In this document: piece after piece, positions 1 through 7,055 of the stretch
Layout of the letters: each line of letters begins with the position of its first letter
Numbering within the stretch: position 1 is the stretch's first letter
Source of the DNA: Candidatus Aerophobota bacterium
Lineage (GTDB): Bacteria > Aerophobota > Aerophobia > Aerophobales > B3-G15
Length of the DNA stretch: 19,795 nt
Assembly: GCA_021163905.1 (NCBI GenBank)
Contig: JAGGTG010000111.1
Span: forward strand, 1 to 19,795
Direction: 5' to 3'
The notes under the pieces: generated by a model
What the model was told of the DNA's origin: nothing
The model's database searches: none
What the model saw: only the letters and a program-made list of their open reading frames with translations
Position numbers and translations under genes: made by a program

Positions 1-429
1 ATGATGAAAAATACAGTTGATAGAGGTACTCAAATTCAACAGGACAATGAAGATCTTACCGCGATGCAAATTTACCTTTTGGATGAAAAGGGAAGATTAG
101 ATTTTAGTGGTAAGGAGCTTAGTGTAGCAAAGAGAAAATCCATTTCTCCTGAAAAAAAACTTCCAGAGGATAAATACGGATGGTGGAAATTAAATCAGGG
201 CACGTATCTTATAGAGTTTAATGAAAGGGTAAATTTAAATGAGGAAGAAGTGGCTATTCTGCAACCTCGGGAAGAGTTATTACAAAACTGCTGTTTCCAT
301 CCCTTTTTAATCTTAACTTCAAAAGACAAAATCTCTCCCATACCTTTAAGTGTTGGATGCAGGGGTGTGGAGATTAAACAAAATGCCAGAGTCTCGGTAC
401 TGCGAATAATAAAATTTACCAAAACGTAA
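1..429 (+). CDS. dUTPase/dCTP-deaminase-fold protein, divergent, possibly 5'-partial
   Basis: This 142-residue protein resembles short dUTPase/dCTP-deaminase-like proteins. An N-terminal QIQQDNEDLT stretch matches the Q-x-N-G-x-D-L-T opening of that family. A GWWKLNQGTYLIEFNE strand (about residues 60-75) matches the family's WW-x-L-x-x-G-x-Y segment, and the C-terminal EIKQNARVSVLRII matches the last core strand. Active members hydrolyse dUTP or deaminate dCTP. The segment where they carry PRSSLLR-x-G reads PREELLQNC here, and the Asp-x-Gly-Tyr-x-Gly loop is not recognisable, so activity is doubtful. The window opens exactly on ATG-ATG, so an upstream start cannot be excluded. The stop lies 1 nt before the glycosyltransferase gene, which indicates cotranscription. 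The fold assignment rests on motif memory, not on a search. Confidence 0.6.
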   Translation: MMKNTVDRGTQIQQDNEDLTAMQIYLLDEKGRLDFSGKELSVAKRKSISPEKKLPEDKYGWWKLNQGTYLIEFNERVNLNEEEVAILQPREELLQNCCFHPFLILTSKDKISPIPLSVGCRGVEIKQNARVSVLRIIKFTKT

Positions 430-430
430 A

Positions 431-1633
431 ATGTCAATTAAAAATGTTCTTTTTATCAGTGGTTCTGTTGGCCTGGGACATGTGACAAGAGACATTGCCA
501 TAGCTAATGAACTGAGGAGAAAATTTCCACAGGTAAAGATTTTCTGGCTTACCTCTCACCCTGCAACTGAGTTTTTAAAAACGTACAGGGAAAAAATTTT
601 ACCCGAGAGCAACTTGCTGGATAATCACTCTGAAGTTATAGAGCAAGCCACCAATAACATGCACATTAATCTTTTAAAATACGCTATTAAAGGTAAAAAT
701 ACCTGGAGGAAAAATTTTGAAGTCTTTGCTCAGGTAGTTAAAAACCAAAAATTTGACCTCTGGATTGGGGATGAGAGCTATGAGATAACCAATGGCTTAA
801 GTAAAAATTATAACTTAAAAAAAGCTCCCTATGTGGCTATTTTTGATTTTCTGGGTCTGGATTCCATGAGTTATAATCCACTGGAAGTTATTGGCATATA
901 CTATCTAAACCGAATATGGCTAAATATGGAACGTAGCTTACCACCAGTCACTGACCTGCGTTTGTTTGTTGGTACCGCTGAGGATATTCCTGATAAAAGT
1001 TTTGGATTATTTTTACCTAACAGGAGAGAATTTGCTAAAAAGTACTATAAATTTATAGGATATGTTTTACGCTTTAATCCTGATAATTACAGGGATAAAA
1101 ATAAGATCAAAAACAGACTTGGCTATAAAGATGATCCTCTTGTTGTTGCTGCAATTGGAGGAACATCCGCGGGAAAAAAATTGCTTGAGATCTGTATTAA
1201 ATCTTATCCACTAATCAAGAAAAAAATTCCCAATCTAAAAATGCTACTGGTCTGTGGCCCCCGTGTATCTTCGGAAAATTTAAAAGTCCCAAATGAAGTG
1301 GAAGTAAAAGGTTACATACCCAACTTATTTGAGTACTATGCTGCTTGCGACTTAGCGGTTGTTACAGGCGGGTTTACAACTACCCTTGAGCTAACCGCTC
1401 TTAAAAAACCTTTTATATATTTTCCTCTGGAACACCACTGTGAACAGCAGATCTATGTAAAAAATCGACTGGAAAGATGGAACGCAGGGATAAGAATGTC
1501 CTACTCCACAACAACTCCTGAAGAACTTGCAGAAAAGGTCATTACCGGTATTGAAACTAAGGTAAATTATGCCGATATTCCAGTTGATGGAGCTAAAAAG
1601 GCAGCAAAGTATATCATGGATTTTTTAAAATAA
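431..1633 (+). CDS. GT-B glycosyltransferase, MurG/GT28-like
   Basis: This 400-residue protein has the two-domain GT-B plan. The N-terminal Rossmann domain opens with VLFISGSVGLGHVTRD, whose Gly-rich loop with GH is typical of MurG/GT28-type acceptor domains. The C-terminal domain contains AAIGGTSAGKKLLE (about residues 237-250), a Gly-rich donor-domain loop. It also has VVTGGFTTTLEL followed by the KPFIYFPLEHHCEQ stretch, the nucleotide-sugar binding region of this superfamily. No transmembrane segment is visible, so it is probably cytosolic or peripheral. Donor and acceptor cannot be read from the sequence: a lipid, polysaccharide or small molecule are all possible. It follows the dUTPase-fold gene by 1 nt without a clear Shine-Dalgarno, so translation is probably coupled. 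It is not murG itself, since the canonical MurG acceptor loop is absent. Confidence 0.75.
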   Translation: MSIKNVLFISGSVGLGHVTRDIAIANELRRKFPQVKIFWLTSHPATEFLKTYREKILPESNLLDNHSEVIEQATNNMHINLLKYAIKGKNTWRKNFEVFAQVVKNQKFDLWIGDESYEITNGLSKNYNLKKAPYVAIFDFLGLDSMSYNPLEVIGIYYLNRIWLNMERSLPPVTDLRLFVGTAEDIPDKSFGLFLPNRREFAKKYYKFIGYVLRFNPDNYRDKNKIKNRLGYKDDPLVVAAIGGTSAGKKLLEICIKSYPLIKKKIPNLKMLLVCGPRVSSENLKVPNEVEVKGYIPNLFEYYAACDLAVVTGGFTTTLELTALKKPFIYFPLEHHCEQQIYVKNRLERWNAGIRMSYSTTTPEELAEKVITGIETKVNYADIPVDGAKKAAKYIMDFLK

Positions 1634-1661
1634 AATTGATGATAAAATAGCCTTTTTATTA

Positions 1662-2036
1662 CTAAAACACGGCCTCAAAGGCGTTTTTTATAAGATGAAT
1701 ATCCCTGGGTTTTTCTTTTTCAAGTAAAATTGCAACTACATCAAACCGGCACGGCTTTTTCTGAAGATGATGATTGGAAAGATAAAAAAGGGCAAGGCGG
1801 CTAAGACGTTTTCTCTTGAAATAATTTAAAGCCTCCTCTGGCAAGCCAAAATTGAAATTATGACGAGTCTTTACCTCCACAAACACAATTTGCCCATCAT
1901 TTTCTGCTACAATATCAATTTCACCTATCTTGCAACGAAAGTTCTTATCAAGAATTCGATAGCCTCTTTTTTTCAAATAGGAAATTGCTAATTTCTCTCC
2001 TCTTTTTCCTATTTCTTTATTTTTGTACTTACTCAT
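1662..2036 (-). CDS. yraN: YraN/UPF0102 family nuclease-fold protein
   Basis: The 124-residue protein matches the UPF0102 (YraN) family along its whole length. The GKRGEKLAISYLKKRGYRIL opening is typical. The restriction-endonuclease-like core shows GEIDIVAENDGQIVFVEVKTR at about residues 37-57, containing the GEID and VEVK residues expected to bind metal. The family belongs to the PD-(D/E)XK fold, but no agreed cellular role is known, and Holliday-junction or DNA-repair roles are only suggested. It is the last gene of the long minus-strand superoperon. Its ATG overlaps the lepB stop in an ATGA, so translation is coupled. In many bacteria yraN follows the rplS-lepB-rnhB block. Here rnhB is absent between lepB and yraN. 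Confidence 0.9.
   Translation of the reverse strand: MSKYKNKEIGKRGEKLAISYLKKRGYRILDKNFRCKIGEIDIVAENDGQIVFVEVKTRHNFNFGLPEEALNYFKRKRLSRLALFYLSNHHLQKKPCRFDVVAILLEKEKPRDIHLIKNAFEAVF
1672..1689 (+). terminator. Possible weak intrinsic terminator after the glycosyltransferase gene
   Basis: A 4-bp GC-rich stem (GCCT/AGGC, loop CAA) is followed within 1 nt by six T residues on the plus strand, about 40 nt after the glycosyltransferase stop. It lies inside the 3' end of the convergent yraN gene. The stem is short, so this is only a candidate. Confidence 0.25.
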
Positions 2037-2620
2037 AAAAATATTAAACTTGCCTCACTTTCGACCATCTTAATGAGAGGGGTTTTTAAAATTCTTATCC
2101 TCCAGGGAGGCCAATAAATCAAAAAAGCTTTCCCTATAATGTTTTCTTTGGGAACATATCCCCAGTATCTACTATCCTCACTTGAGTCTCTATTATCACC
2201 AAGTACAAATAAAGAATCTGGAGGAACTTTTACCGGCCCATATTCATCCCTGGGAAAACCAGTATCCCAGTTATCCGAGTGAACAGCATAAGGTTCTATA
2301 AGCCTTTTTTTATTAACATAAACCTCCTTTTTCCTTATCTCAATAGTATCTCCTGGAAGGCCTATAACCCTTTTAACAAAATCCTTTTTTGGATCGAGGG
2401 GAAATTTAAAAATAATTATATCTCCCCTTTTTACCTTGTTTATCCCGTAAAAAATTTTATAAGCCATTATTCTATCACCAACCATAAGAGTTGGCTCCAT
2501 CGAACCAGAGGGAATCCAGAAAGTCTCCACTATAAAGCTGCGGATCAAAAAGGCAAGGACAAGAGCTATAACAACTGTTTCAACGGTTTCCTTTATCCAG
2601 CTGAGCGATTTTTTTTTCAT
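2033..2620 (-). CDS. lepB: Signal peptidase I
   Basis: LepB cleaves signal peptides from exported preproteins at the outer face of the cytoplasmic membrane. The 195-residue protein has one N-terminal transmembrane helix (about residues 13-31). It is followed by the catalytic serine motif PSGSMEPTL (Ser40), the general-base lysine in FVKRVIGLPGD (Lys83) and the conserved GDNRDSSEDSRYWG box. The length and single membrane anchor fit the short Gram-positive-type SipS subfamily rather than the roughly 320-residue proteobacterial form. The ATG overlaps the rplS stop in an ATGA, and its own stop overlaps yraN the same way, so the three genes form a tightly coupled translation unit. Confidence 0.95.
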   Translation of the reverse strand: MKKKSLSWIKETVETVVIALVLAFLIRSFIVETFWIPSGSMEPTLMVGDRIMAYKIFYGINKVKRGDIIIFKFPLDPKKDFVKRVIGLPGDTIEIRKKEVYVNKKRLIEPYAVHSDNWDTGFPRDEYGPVKVPPDSLFVLGDNRDSSEDSRYWGYVPKENIIGKAFLIYWPPWRIRILKTPLIKMVESEASLIFL

Positions 2621-2934
2621 CTATTACCTTTTCTTATATAGGAAAGATTAGCCCTCCTTACTTTTCCCCTCTTTATCACCTCTATTTTTTTAATTAAGGG
2701 TGAGTGCAGGGGGAAAGTTCTCTCCACACCTATCCCAAAGGAAACTTTCCTTACGGTAAAAGTCTCTCTTATTCCTCCTCCCTTTCTCTTAATAACAACA
2801 CCCTGAAAAACCTGAATCCTTTCCCTATCACCTTCTTTAACTATAAGGTGAACAGCTACTGTATCACCTGGAGAAAAATCGGTAATATCTTTTTTTAAAA
2901 ATTTTTCTTCAACTTTTTTTATCTCATTACGCAT
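2617..2934 (-). CDS. rplS: 50S ribosomal protein bL19
   Basis: bL19 sits at the 30S-50S interface of the ribosome. Diagnostic stretches are FSPGDTVAVHLIVKEGDRERIQVFQGVVI and ETFTVRKVSFGIGVERTFPLHSP, followed by the basic KRGKVRRANLSYIR tail. An in-frame ATG lies six codons upstream (first base 2952) but has no Shine-Dalgarno. The ATG used here has GGGGA seven bases before it and gives the usual bL19 N-terminus, hence a 105-residue product. The gene lies 31 nt after trmD, the classical trmD-rplS order, and its stop overlaps lepB. Confidence 0.92.
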   Translation of the reverse strand: MRNEIKKVEEKFLKKDITDFSPGDTVAVHLIVKEGDRERIQVFQGVVIKRKGGGIRETFTVRKVSFGIGVERTFPLHSPLIKKIEVIKRGKVRRANLSYIRKGNR

Positions 2935-2965
2935 TGGCTTATCCCCACTCATATATAGAATTTAT

Positions 2966-3712
2966 TTACAAATTTTTTATTTTTCCCTTTTTAATTTCTT
3001 CCAGATACTTTCTCTCCTCAGGGGTAAGTTTTGCTTTCTCCAGAAGATCCGCTCGCCTTTGCAGGGTTCTTTTAAGCATCTGTATCCTTCTCCACTCCTC
3101 TATTTTCTGATGGTCTCCTGATCTTAAAACCTCCGGAACCTTCCAGCCCATAAATTCAGCTGGACGTGTATACTGAGGATAGTCAAGAAGTCCACGATAA
3201 AAAGAATTCTCTCTTACCGATCTTTCATTTCCCACTGCACCAGGTAAAAGCCTGACCAATGCATCTACCAACACCATAGCCGGCAGTTCTCCGCCACTTA
3301 AAACATAATCCCCTATAGAGATCTCTTTATCTATCAAATGTTCCCTTACTCTCTCATCCACTCCCTCGTAACGTCCGCAGATTAAAATTAAACTATTCTC
3401 CTCTTTCAGCTCTGCAACCAGCTCTTGGGTAAGCTTTCTACCCTGTGGTGAAAGAAGTATCACCTTCCCTTCTTTTTTAAGTTCTTTTTTTATATGGTTT
3501 AAAGCTCTATAAATAGGCTCCACCTTCATCACCATCCCAGCTCCCCCTCCGAAGGGAGCATCATCTACTGTACGATGGCGATCAGTCGTAAAATCTCTCA
3601 GATTATGAAGGTGGATCTCAACTATACCTTTTTGTTGAGCCCTTTTGATTATGCTTTCCTCAAAAGGGCCCTTAAACATAGAGGGGAAAAGGGTAATGAT
3701 ATCTATGCGCAT
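2966..3712 (-). CDS. trmD: tRNA (guanine-N1)-methyltransferase
   Basis: TrmD methylates G37 of tRNAs with S-adenosylmethionine, which prevents +1 frameshifting. The 248-residue protein is full length for the family and begins with the standard IDIITLFPSMF. It contains the SPOUT trefoil-knot elements LLSPQGRKL, LICGRYEGVDERV and ISIGDYVLSGGELPAMVLVDA, plus the GGGAGMVMK loop. The GLLDYPQYTRP segment holds the expected catalytic aspartate. It starts 2 nt after the khpA stop. In the usual rpsP-khpA-rimM-trmD-rplS order a rimM gene lies between these two, and here there is no room for one. Confidence 0.96.
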   Translation of the reverse strand: MRIDIITLFPSMFKGPFEESIIKRAQQKGIVEIHLHNLRDFTTDRHRTVDDAPFGGGAGMVMKVEPIYRALNHIKKELKKEGKVILLSPQGRKLTQELVAELKEENSLILICGRYEGVDERVREHLIDKEISIGDYVLSGGELPAMVLVDALVRLLPGAVGNERSVRENSFYRGLLDYPQYTRPAEFMGWKVPEVLRSGDHQKIEEWRRIQMLKRTLQRRADLLEKAKLTPEERKYLEEIKKGKIKNL

Positions 3713-3714
3713 CC

Positions 3715-3948
3715 CTATTCTTCTAAGATCTCCACCATCACCCTTTTTCTAAGTTTTGCTGCTGCTGCACCTACAATGGTTCTCAAGGCATTGGCTACTC
3801 TTCCTCCTTTTCCTATAACCTTACCCATATCCTCTTTGGCTACCGAAATTTCCAGCAAAATAACCTTTTCGGCCTTTATCTCCTGTACCTGGACCTCATT
3901 GGGATTGTCCACTATCTGTTTGATGATATACTCCACTAACTCACGCAT
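3715..3948 (-). CDS. khpA: KH-domain RNA-binding protein KhpA
   Basis: This 77-residue protein is a single KH domain. The RNA-binding GKGG loop is at residues 46-49 inside MGKVIGKGGRVANALRTIV. It starts MRELVEYIIKQIVDNP, typical of KhpA (formerly YlqC), which in Firmicutes pairs with KhpB/Jag and influences cell division and RNA binding. A strong Shine-Dalgarno (AAAGGAGG) lies seven bases before the ATG. It sits between rpsP and trmD, its conserved position. The 53-nt gap to rpsP shows no convincing terminator. Confidence 0.93.
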   Translation of the reverse strand: MRELVEYIIKQIVDNPNEVQVQEIKAEKVILLEISVAKEDMGKVIGKGGRVANALRTIVGAAAAKLRKRVMVEILEE

Positions 3949-4001
3949 ATTTAACCTCCTTTATTGAACCGGATTTGGACAGATATACCAATCTATCCCC
4001 T

Positions 4002-4262
4002 CTATTTTTGAGATAGCTCTTTAGCTGAAACAATAGAATAATTAACTATTAACTTCTCTACCGAATTTGATAGTTTGGCACCTTTTTTTATCCAGTTTAG
4101 TATTTTTTCCTTATCAGCTTGAACCTTCTTTGCCCTTGGATCATACCAGCCCACACTCTCAATAAACTTACCCTTAACAGGAGAACGAGAATCAGCAACA
4201 ACAATTCTATAAAAGGGAACTTTGCTTGCCCCCATTCTTCTTAATCGAATCCTGACAGCCAC
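4002..4262 (-). CDS. rpsP: 30S ribosomal protein bS16
   Basis: bS16 is a small-subunit assembly protein. The 86-residue sequence shows the family signature AVRIRLRRMGASKVPFYRIVVADSRSPV near the N-terminus, then FIESVGWYDPRAK. The start codon is GTG. It directly abuts the TAG stop of rpe, and its Shine-Dalgarno AAAGGAGGAG is formed by the last codons of rpe, which encode Arg-Arg-Ser. Translation is therefore likely coupled to rpe. Confidence 0.95.
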   Translation of the reverse strand: MAVRIRLRRMGASKVPFYRIVVADSRSPVKGKFIESVGWYDPRAKKVQADKEKILNWIKKGAKLSNSVEKLIVNYSIVSAKELSQK

Positions 4263-4964
4263 CTATTTACTCCTCCTTTCATAACTTCTTTCCGATTTTG
4301 AGTTTAGTTTTCTCTTTAAATTGATAATTAAATCCTCTGGATTGGAGGAGTTAAAAATAAAACTCCCCATTACCAGTATATTTGCTCCTTTTTCCACTAC
4401 CTGTCTGGATGTAACCTCATTTATCCCTCCATCTACAGCAATTTCAAGATCTGGATTTTTTCTCTCAGCTATTTTCCGAATTGCAGAGATTTTTGGCAAA
4501 ACTTCTGGAATAAATTTTTGAGCTCCAAATCCAGGATTAACTGTCATTGCAAGAACAAGATCAACTTTAGGAATAATATACTCAACAGCAGACTCAGGTG
4601 TAGTAGGATTCAAGGCAACTCCGGCTTTTCTGCCCCTTTTCTTAATAAAATTAACCAAACGGTCCAGATGAGAGGCAGCCTCAACATGAACGGTTATAAA
4701 CTCACAGCCAACCTCTGCAAATGGCTCAATCCACCTCTCAGGATAATCAACCATAAGATGTACATCAAAAGGCAGATTTACCTCACCCTTTAAAGATCTT
4801 AACAATCCAGGACCAAAGGTTATATTTGGCACAAAATGACCATCCATTATATCTATATGTAAAAGATCTGCCTCTTTTTCCACCCTTTTTATATCATCCA
4901 GTAATCTGCTAAAATCAGCAGCAAGAATAGAAGGAGCTATTTTTATTCTGAGAGTGTTATTCAT
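4263..4964 (-). CDS. rpe: Ribulose-phosphate 3-epimerase
   Basis: Rpe interconverts ribulose-5-phosphate and xylulose-5-phosphate in the pentose phosphate pathway. The TIM-barrel signatures are all present: KIAPSILAADFSRL, the metal-binding LLHIDIMDGHFVPNITFG, HLMVDYPERW, MTVNPGFGAQKF and the catalytic VDGGIN. The chosen ATG (first base 4964) has AGAAGG nine bases upstream and yields 233 residues with the usual N-terminus. A second in-frame ATG at 4982 begins at the AGAAGG itself and is probably not the start. The gene overlaps the end of the PASTA gene by 8 nt. In Firmicutes rpe commonly follows a PASTA kinase and rsgA; here rsgA is absent. Confidence 0.95.
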   Translation of the reverse strand: MNNTLRIKIAPSILAADFSRLLDDIKRVEKEADLLHIDIMDGHFVPNITFGPGLLRSLKGEVNLPFDVHLMVDYPERWIEPFAEVGCEFITVHVEAASHLDRLVNFIKKRGRKAGVALNPTTPESAVEYIIPKVDLVLAMTVNPGFGAQKFIPEVLPKISAIRKIAERKNPDLEIAVDGGINEVTSRQVVEKGANILVMGSFIFNSSNPEDLIINLKRKLNSKSERSYERRSK

Positions 4965-5925
4965 TAACTTCAACCTTCTCAAATTTAACTAATTTATCTC
5001 CAACATACACCATAACCTCACCTTTTCCAATTACCTCACAGGATATCCATAATTTTTCTCCAGCAGGATGTGTCCCATAATCCAGTATTTTCTTACCCTC
5101 CTTATCATTTATCACAACTGTAACCTTTTTTTGTTCAAATCCAACAGGTATTTGGACAGATACTAACACCCATTTCTGCCTGGTAACAGAGGAGGTAGAT
5201 TTTCTCAAAGTTGTACTAACTGTAAGCTCAATTCCCGTATTCTCATCCACCATACTACCCGGCAAGGGAGACTGAGAAATAACTATACCTTCTTTTTCAG
5301 GAGAAACCTGCTCCTTAATCATCGAAATACTCAAAGGGATCTTTTTAATGAAGTTAACCGCATCCTCTACTTTTTTACCTCTAAGATCAGGTACCATCAG
5401 TTTCAAAACCCGGGGACCACTACTAACAAGCAAATTAACACCTTCATCACGTCTAATTTCGCTACCTGCAGGTGGATCCTGTGCGATTACCTCATCCTGG
5501 GGTAATCTGGAATATACATGGGTTATATTTAAAACCTTCACCCCAATTTGAGAAAGATAGAGCTTAGCCTCCCTCACTTTCATTCCCACCAGTGAGGGAA
5601 CTGCCAATAATCTTGCTCCTCCACTTACCACAAGCTCTATTGTCCTTCCCTTACGTACCCTTGTTCCGGGTGGAGGAATCTGGGATATAACAACATCCTC
5701 TGGTACATTAGCAGAAAATCTTTTCCCCACCACCCTCACGCTTAACTCACTCTTACTTAAAATAAACACAGCTTCTTTTAATTGCCTGCCCACTACCTCT
5801 GGAACCGGGATATTCTCTCTGGGAACCAATACCAGTATGGCCACATACGCAGATACTCCAGCTACCACCAGAAAAGAAAAAAAAATTCCTACAATTTTAA
5901 GGAGCGATCTTAACCATTCTGGCAA
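4957..5925 (-). CDS. Membrane-anchored PASTA-repeat protein without a kinase domain
   Basis: The 322-residue protein has a short N-terminal tail, one transmembrane helix (about residues 9-33) and three PASTA domains (about 37-105, 107-172 and 174-240). Each shows the VP-x-L/V-x-G start and the I-x-Q-x-P-x-x-G core. A C-terminal beta-rich domain (about 245-320) resembles the end of clostridial PASTA Ser/Thr kinases. PASTA domains bind peptidoglycan muropeptides, so the bulk probably faces the cell wall. There is no room for a kinase domain: rplT ends 1 nt upstream. The start is TTG with AAGGGA as Shine-Dalgarno, formed by the end of rplT. Position before rpe is where PASTA kinases (PrkC/StkP type) often lie, which suggests a kinase-less descendant. 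A role as sensor or structural cell-wall protein is inferred. Confidence 0.88.
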   Translation of the reverse strand: MPEWLRSLLKIVGIFFSFLVVAGVSAYVAILVLVPRENIPVPEVVGRQLKEAVFILSKSELSVRVVGKRFSANVPEDVVISQIPPPGTRVRKGRTIELVVSGGARLLAVPSLVGMKVREAKLYLSQIGVKVLNITHVYSRLPQDEVIAQDPPAGSEIRRDEGVNLLVSSGPRVLKLMVPDLRGKKVEDAVNFIKKIPLSISMIKEQVSPEKEGIVISQSPLPGSMVDENTGIELTVSTTLRKSTSSVTRQKWVLVSVQIPVGFEQKKVTVVINDKEGKKILDYGTHPAGEKLWISCEVIGKGEVMVYVGDKLVKFEKVEVNE

Positions 5926-5926
5926 T

Positions 5927-6286
5927 TTATTCCCTTACATTTTTTTTAGCTACCTCCACCAACCGGGAAAACTCTTGAGGTTCACTAATTGCCAGCTCAG
6001 ATAGGACTTTTCTATTTAAGTTTATATTTGCCTCTTTTAATCCCCTTATAAAACGACTGTAGGAGATCCCTTCCCTGCGAACAGCCGCATTTATCCGGGC
6101 GATCCACAACCTGCGAAAATCTCTCTTTTTCTTCCTCCTTCCTATATAGCTATGAAAAAGAGATTTCTTAACTGCTTCTTTAGCTTGGGTGTATAATTTA
6201 CTTCTACCTCCCCTGTAACCCTTGGCCAACCTCAACACTTTTTTTCTTCTCTTGGTGTGGATAATTCCTCTTTTTACCCTACTCAT
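5927..6286 (-). CDS. rplT: 50S ribosomal protein bL20
   Basis: bL20 is an early 50S assembly protein that binds 23S rRNA. The 119-residue length and sequence are standard: SRVKRGIIHTKRRKKVLRLAKGY at the start, then YIGRRKKKRDFRRLWIARINAA and SYSRFIRGLKEANINLNRK. The ATG is preceded by AGGGGGAAAATAG. It lies 11 nt after rpmI, the conserved infC-rpmI-rplT order. In E. coli and Firmicutes this operon is repressed by bL20; no leader long enough for that control is visible here, because infC follows thrS by 21 nt. Confidence 0.97.
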   Translation of the reverse strand: MSRVKRGIIHTKRRKKVLRLAKGYRGGRSKLYTQAKEAVKKSLFHSYIGRRKKKRDFRRLWIARINAAVRREGISYSRFIRGLKEANINLNRKVLSELAISEPQEFSRLVEVAKKNVRE

Positions 6287-6297
6287 CTATTTTCCCC

Positions 6298-6495
6298 CTA
6301 TACATTGGATAACAACTTCTTTATCCTCTTTGTATCAGATTTATTTAAAATCCCGGGTTTTCTAAGTTTTCTCTTTCTTTTTGCTGTTTTTTTTAATTTA
6401 AGATGTGAAGCAAAGGCTTTAGATCTTTTTATCTTCCCCTTACTGGTAATTTTAAACCTCTTTCTCGCACCTCTATGAGTCTTAAGCTTGGGCAT
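6298..6495 (-). CDS. rpmI: 50S ribosomal protein bL35
   Basis: The 65-residue basic protein begins MPKLKTHRGARKRFKIT, the classical bL35 N-terminus, and continues with the HLKLKKTAKRKRKLR block. The ATG at 6495 has GGAGGAG five bases upstream. A TTG seven codons further upstream would extend the frame but covers that Shine-Dalgarno, so it is rejected as the start. It lies between infC (26 nt) and rplT (11 nt). Confidence 0.96.
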   Translation of the reverse strand: MPKLKTHRGARKRFKITSKGKIKRSKAFASHLKLKKTAKRKRKLRKPGILNKSDTKRIKKLLSNV

Positions 6496-6521
6496 TTTCT
6501 CCTCCAGAAAAGGCAAATCAA

Positions 6522-7034
6522 TTACTTTGGTACTAAGTACTGCTCAATTTTTCTATCACCAACAGACGGTCTGGATTCAACCTTTCCAACATCCTCCACT
6601 TCCTTTGCCACCTTTTCAAGTAACTGTTTACCTTCCTCTTTGTAAATATTTTCTCTTCCTCTAAATCTTATGGATAACTTTACCCTGTGTCCTTCCTTTA
6701 AAAACTGCTGAACCTTCTTCACCTTTATTTGAAGATCATGATCCCCTATTTTATAAGAAAGCCTTATTTCCTTCAGAGTATCGGAAGTTTGCTTTTTCCG
6801 GTTTTTCTTTCGTTTTTTGTCCAGCTGATACTTGAACTTACCGTAATCAAGCAGCCGACATACTGGGGGATTAGCCTGAGGAGCAACTTCAACAAGGTCC
6901 AGCTCTTCTTTTCGAGCAATTTCGAGGGCTTGTTCACGTGAAAAAATACCCATTTGTCTACCCTGTGCATCAATAAGTCGAACCTTGCTTGCCCTTATCT
7001 CCTCATTAACCGCCATATGATTAGTTTTGTTAAT
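6522..7034 (-). CDS. infC: Translation initiation factor IF-3, probable ATT start
   Basis: IF3 keeps ribosomal subunits apart and proofreads the start codon. The protein shows the N-domain (VNEEIRASKVRLIDAQGRQMG, EVAPQANPPVCRLLDYGKFKYQ), a lysine-rich linker helix and the C-domain (EIRLSYKIGDHDLQIKVKK, VKLSIRFRGRE). The usual call would start at the ATG with first base 7016, but that ATG has no Shine-Dalgarno. Six codons upstream, in frame, an ATT (7032-7034) lies five bases after a perfect AAGGAGGT (7039-7046). This gives a 170-residue product beginning Met-Asn-Lys-Thr-Asn-His-Met. An AUU start is known for infC of E. coli and B. subtilis, where it allows IF3 autoregulation. The gene follows thrS by 21 nt, the conserved thrS-infC-rpmI-rplT order. 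Confidence 0.95.
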   Translation of the reverse strand: MNKTNHMAVNEEIRASKVRLIDAQGRQMGIFSREQALEIARKEELDLVEVAPQANPPVCRLLDYGKFKYQLDKKRKKNRKKQTSDTLKEIRLSYKIGDHDLQIKVKKVQQFLKEGHRVKLSIRFRGRENIYKEEGKQLLEKVAKEVEDVGKVESRPSVGDRKIEQYLVPK

Positions 7035-7038
7035 ATGA

Positions 7039-7046
7039 ACCTCCTT
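7039..7046 (-). promoter_or_regulatory. Shine-Dalgarno that selects the infC ATT start
   Basis: AAGGAGGT on the minus strand is perfectly complementary to the 16S anti-Shine-Dalgarno. It lies 5 nt before the in-frame ATT at 7032-7034, but 23 nt before the first in-frame ATG, which is too far to serve it. Confidence 0.8.
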
Positions 7047-7055
7047 GTTTATATA

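Noticed and set aside
1642..1659. AT-only inverted repeat between the convergent glycosyltransferase and yraN genes
   Set aside because: A 6-bp stem made only of A-T pairs, too weak for a terminator in either direction.
3575..3967. Plus-strand open frame of 130 codons opposite trmD and khpA
   Set aside because: It is antisense to two well-supported genes, has low-complexity composition and no ribosome binding site.
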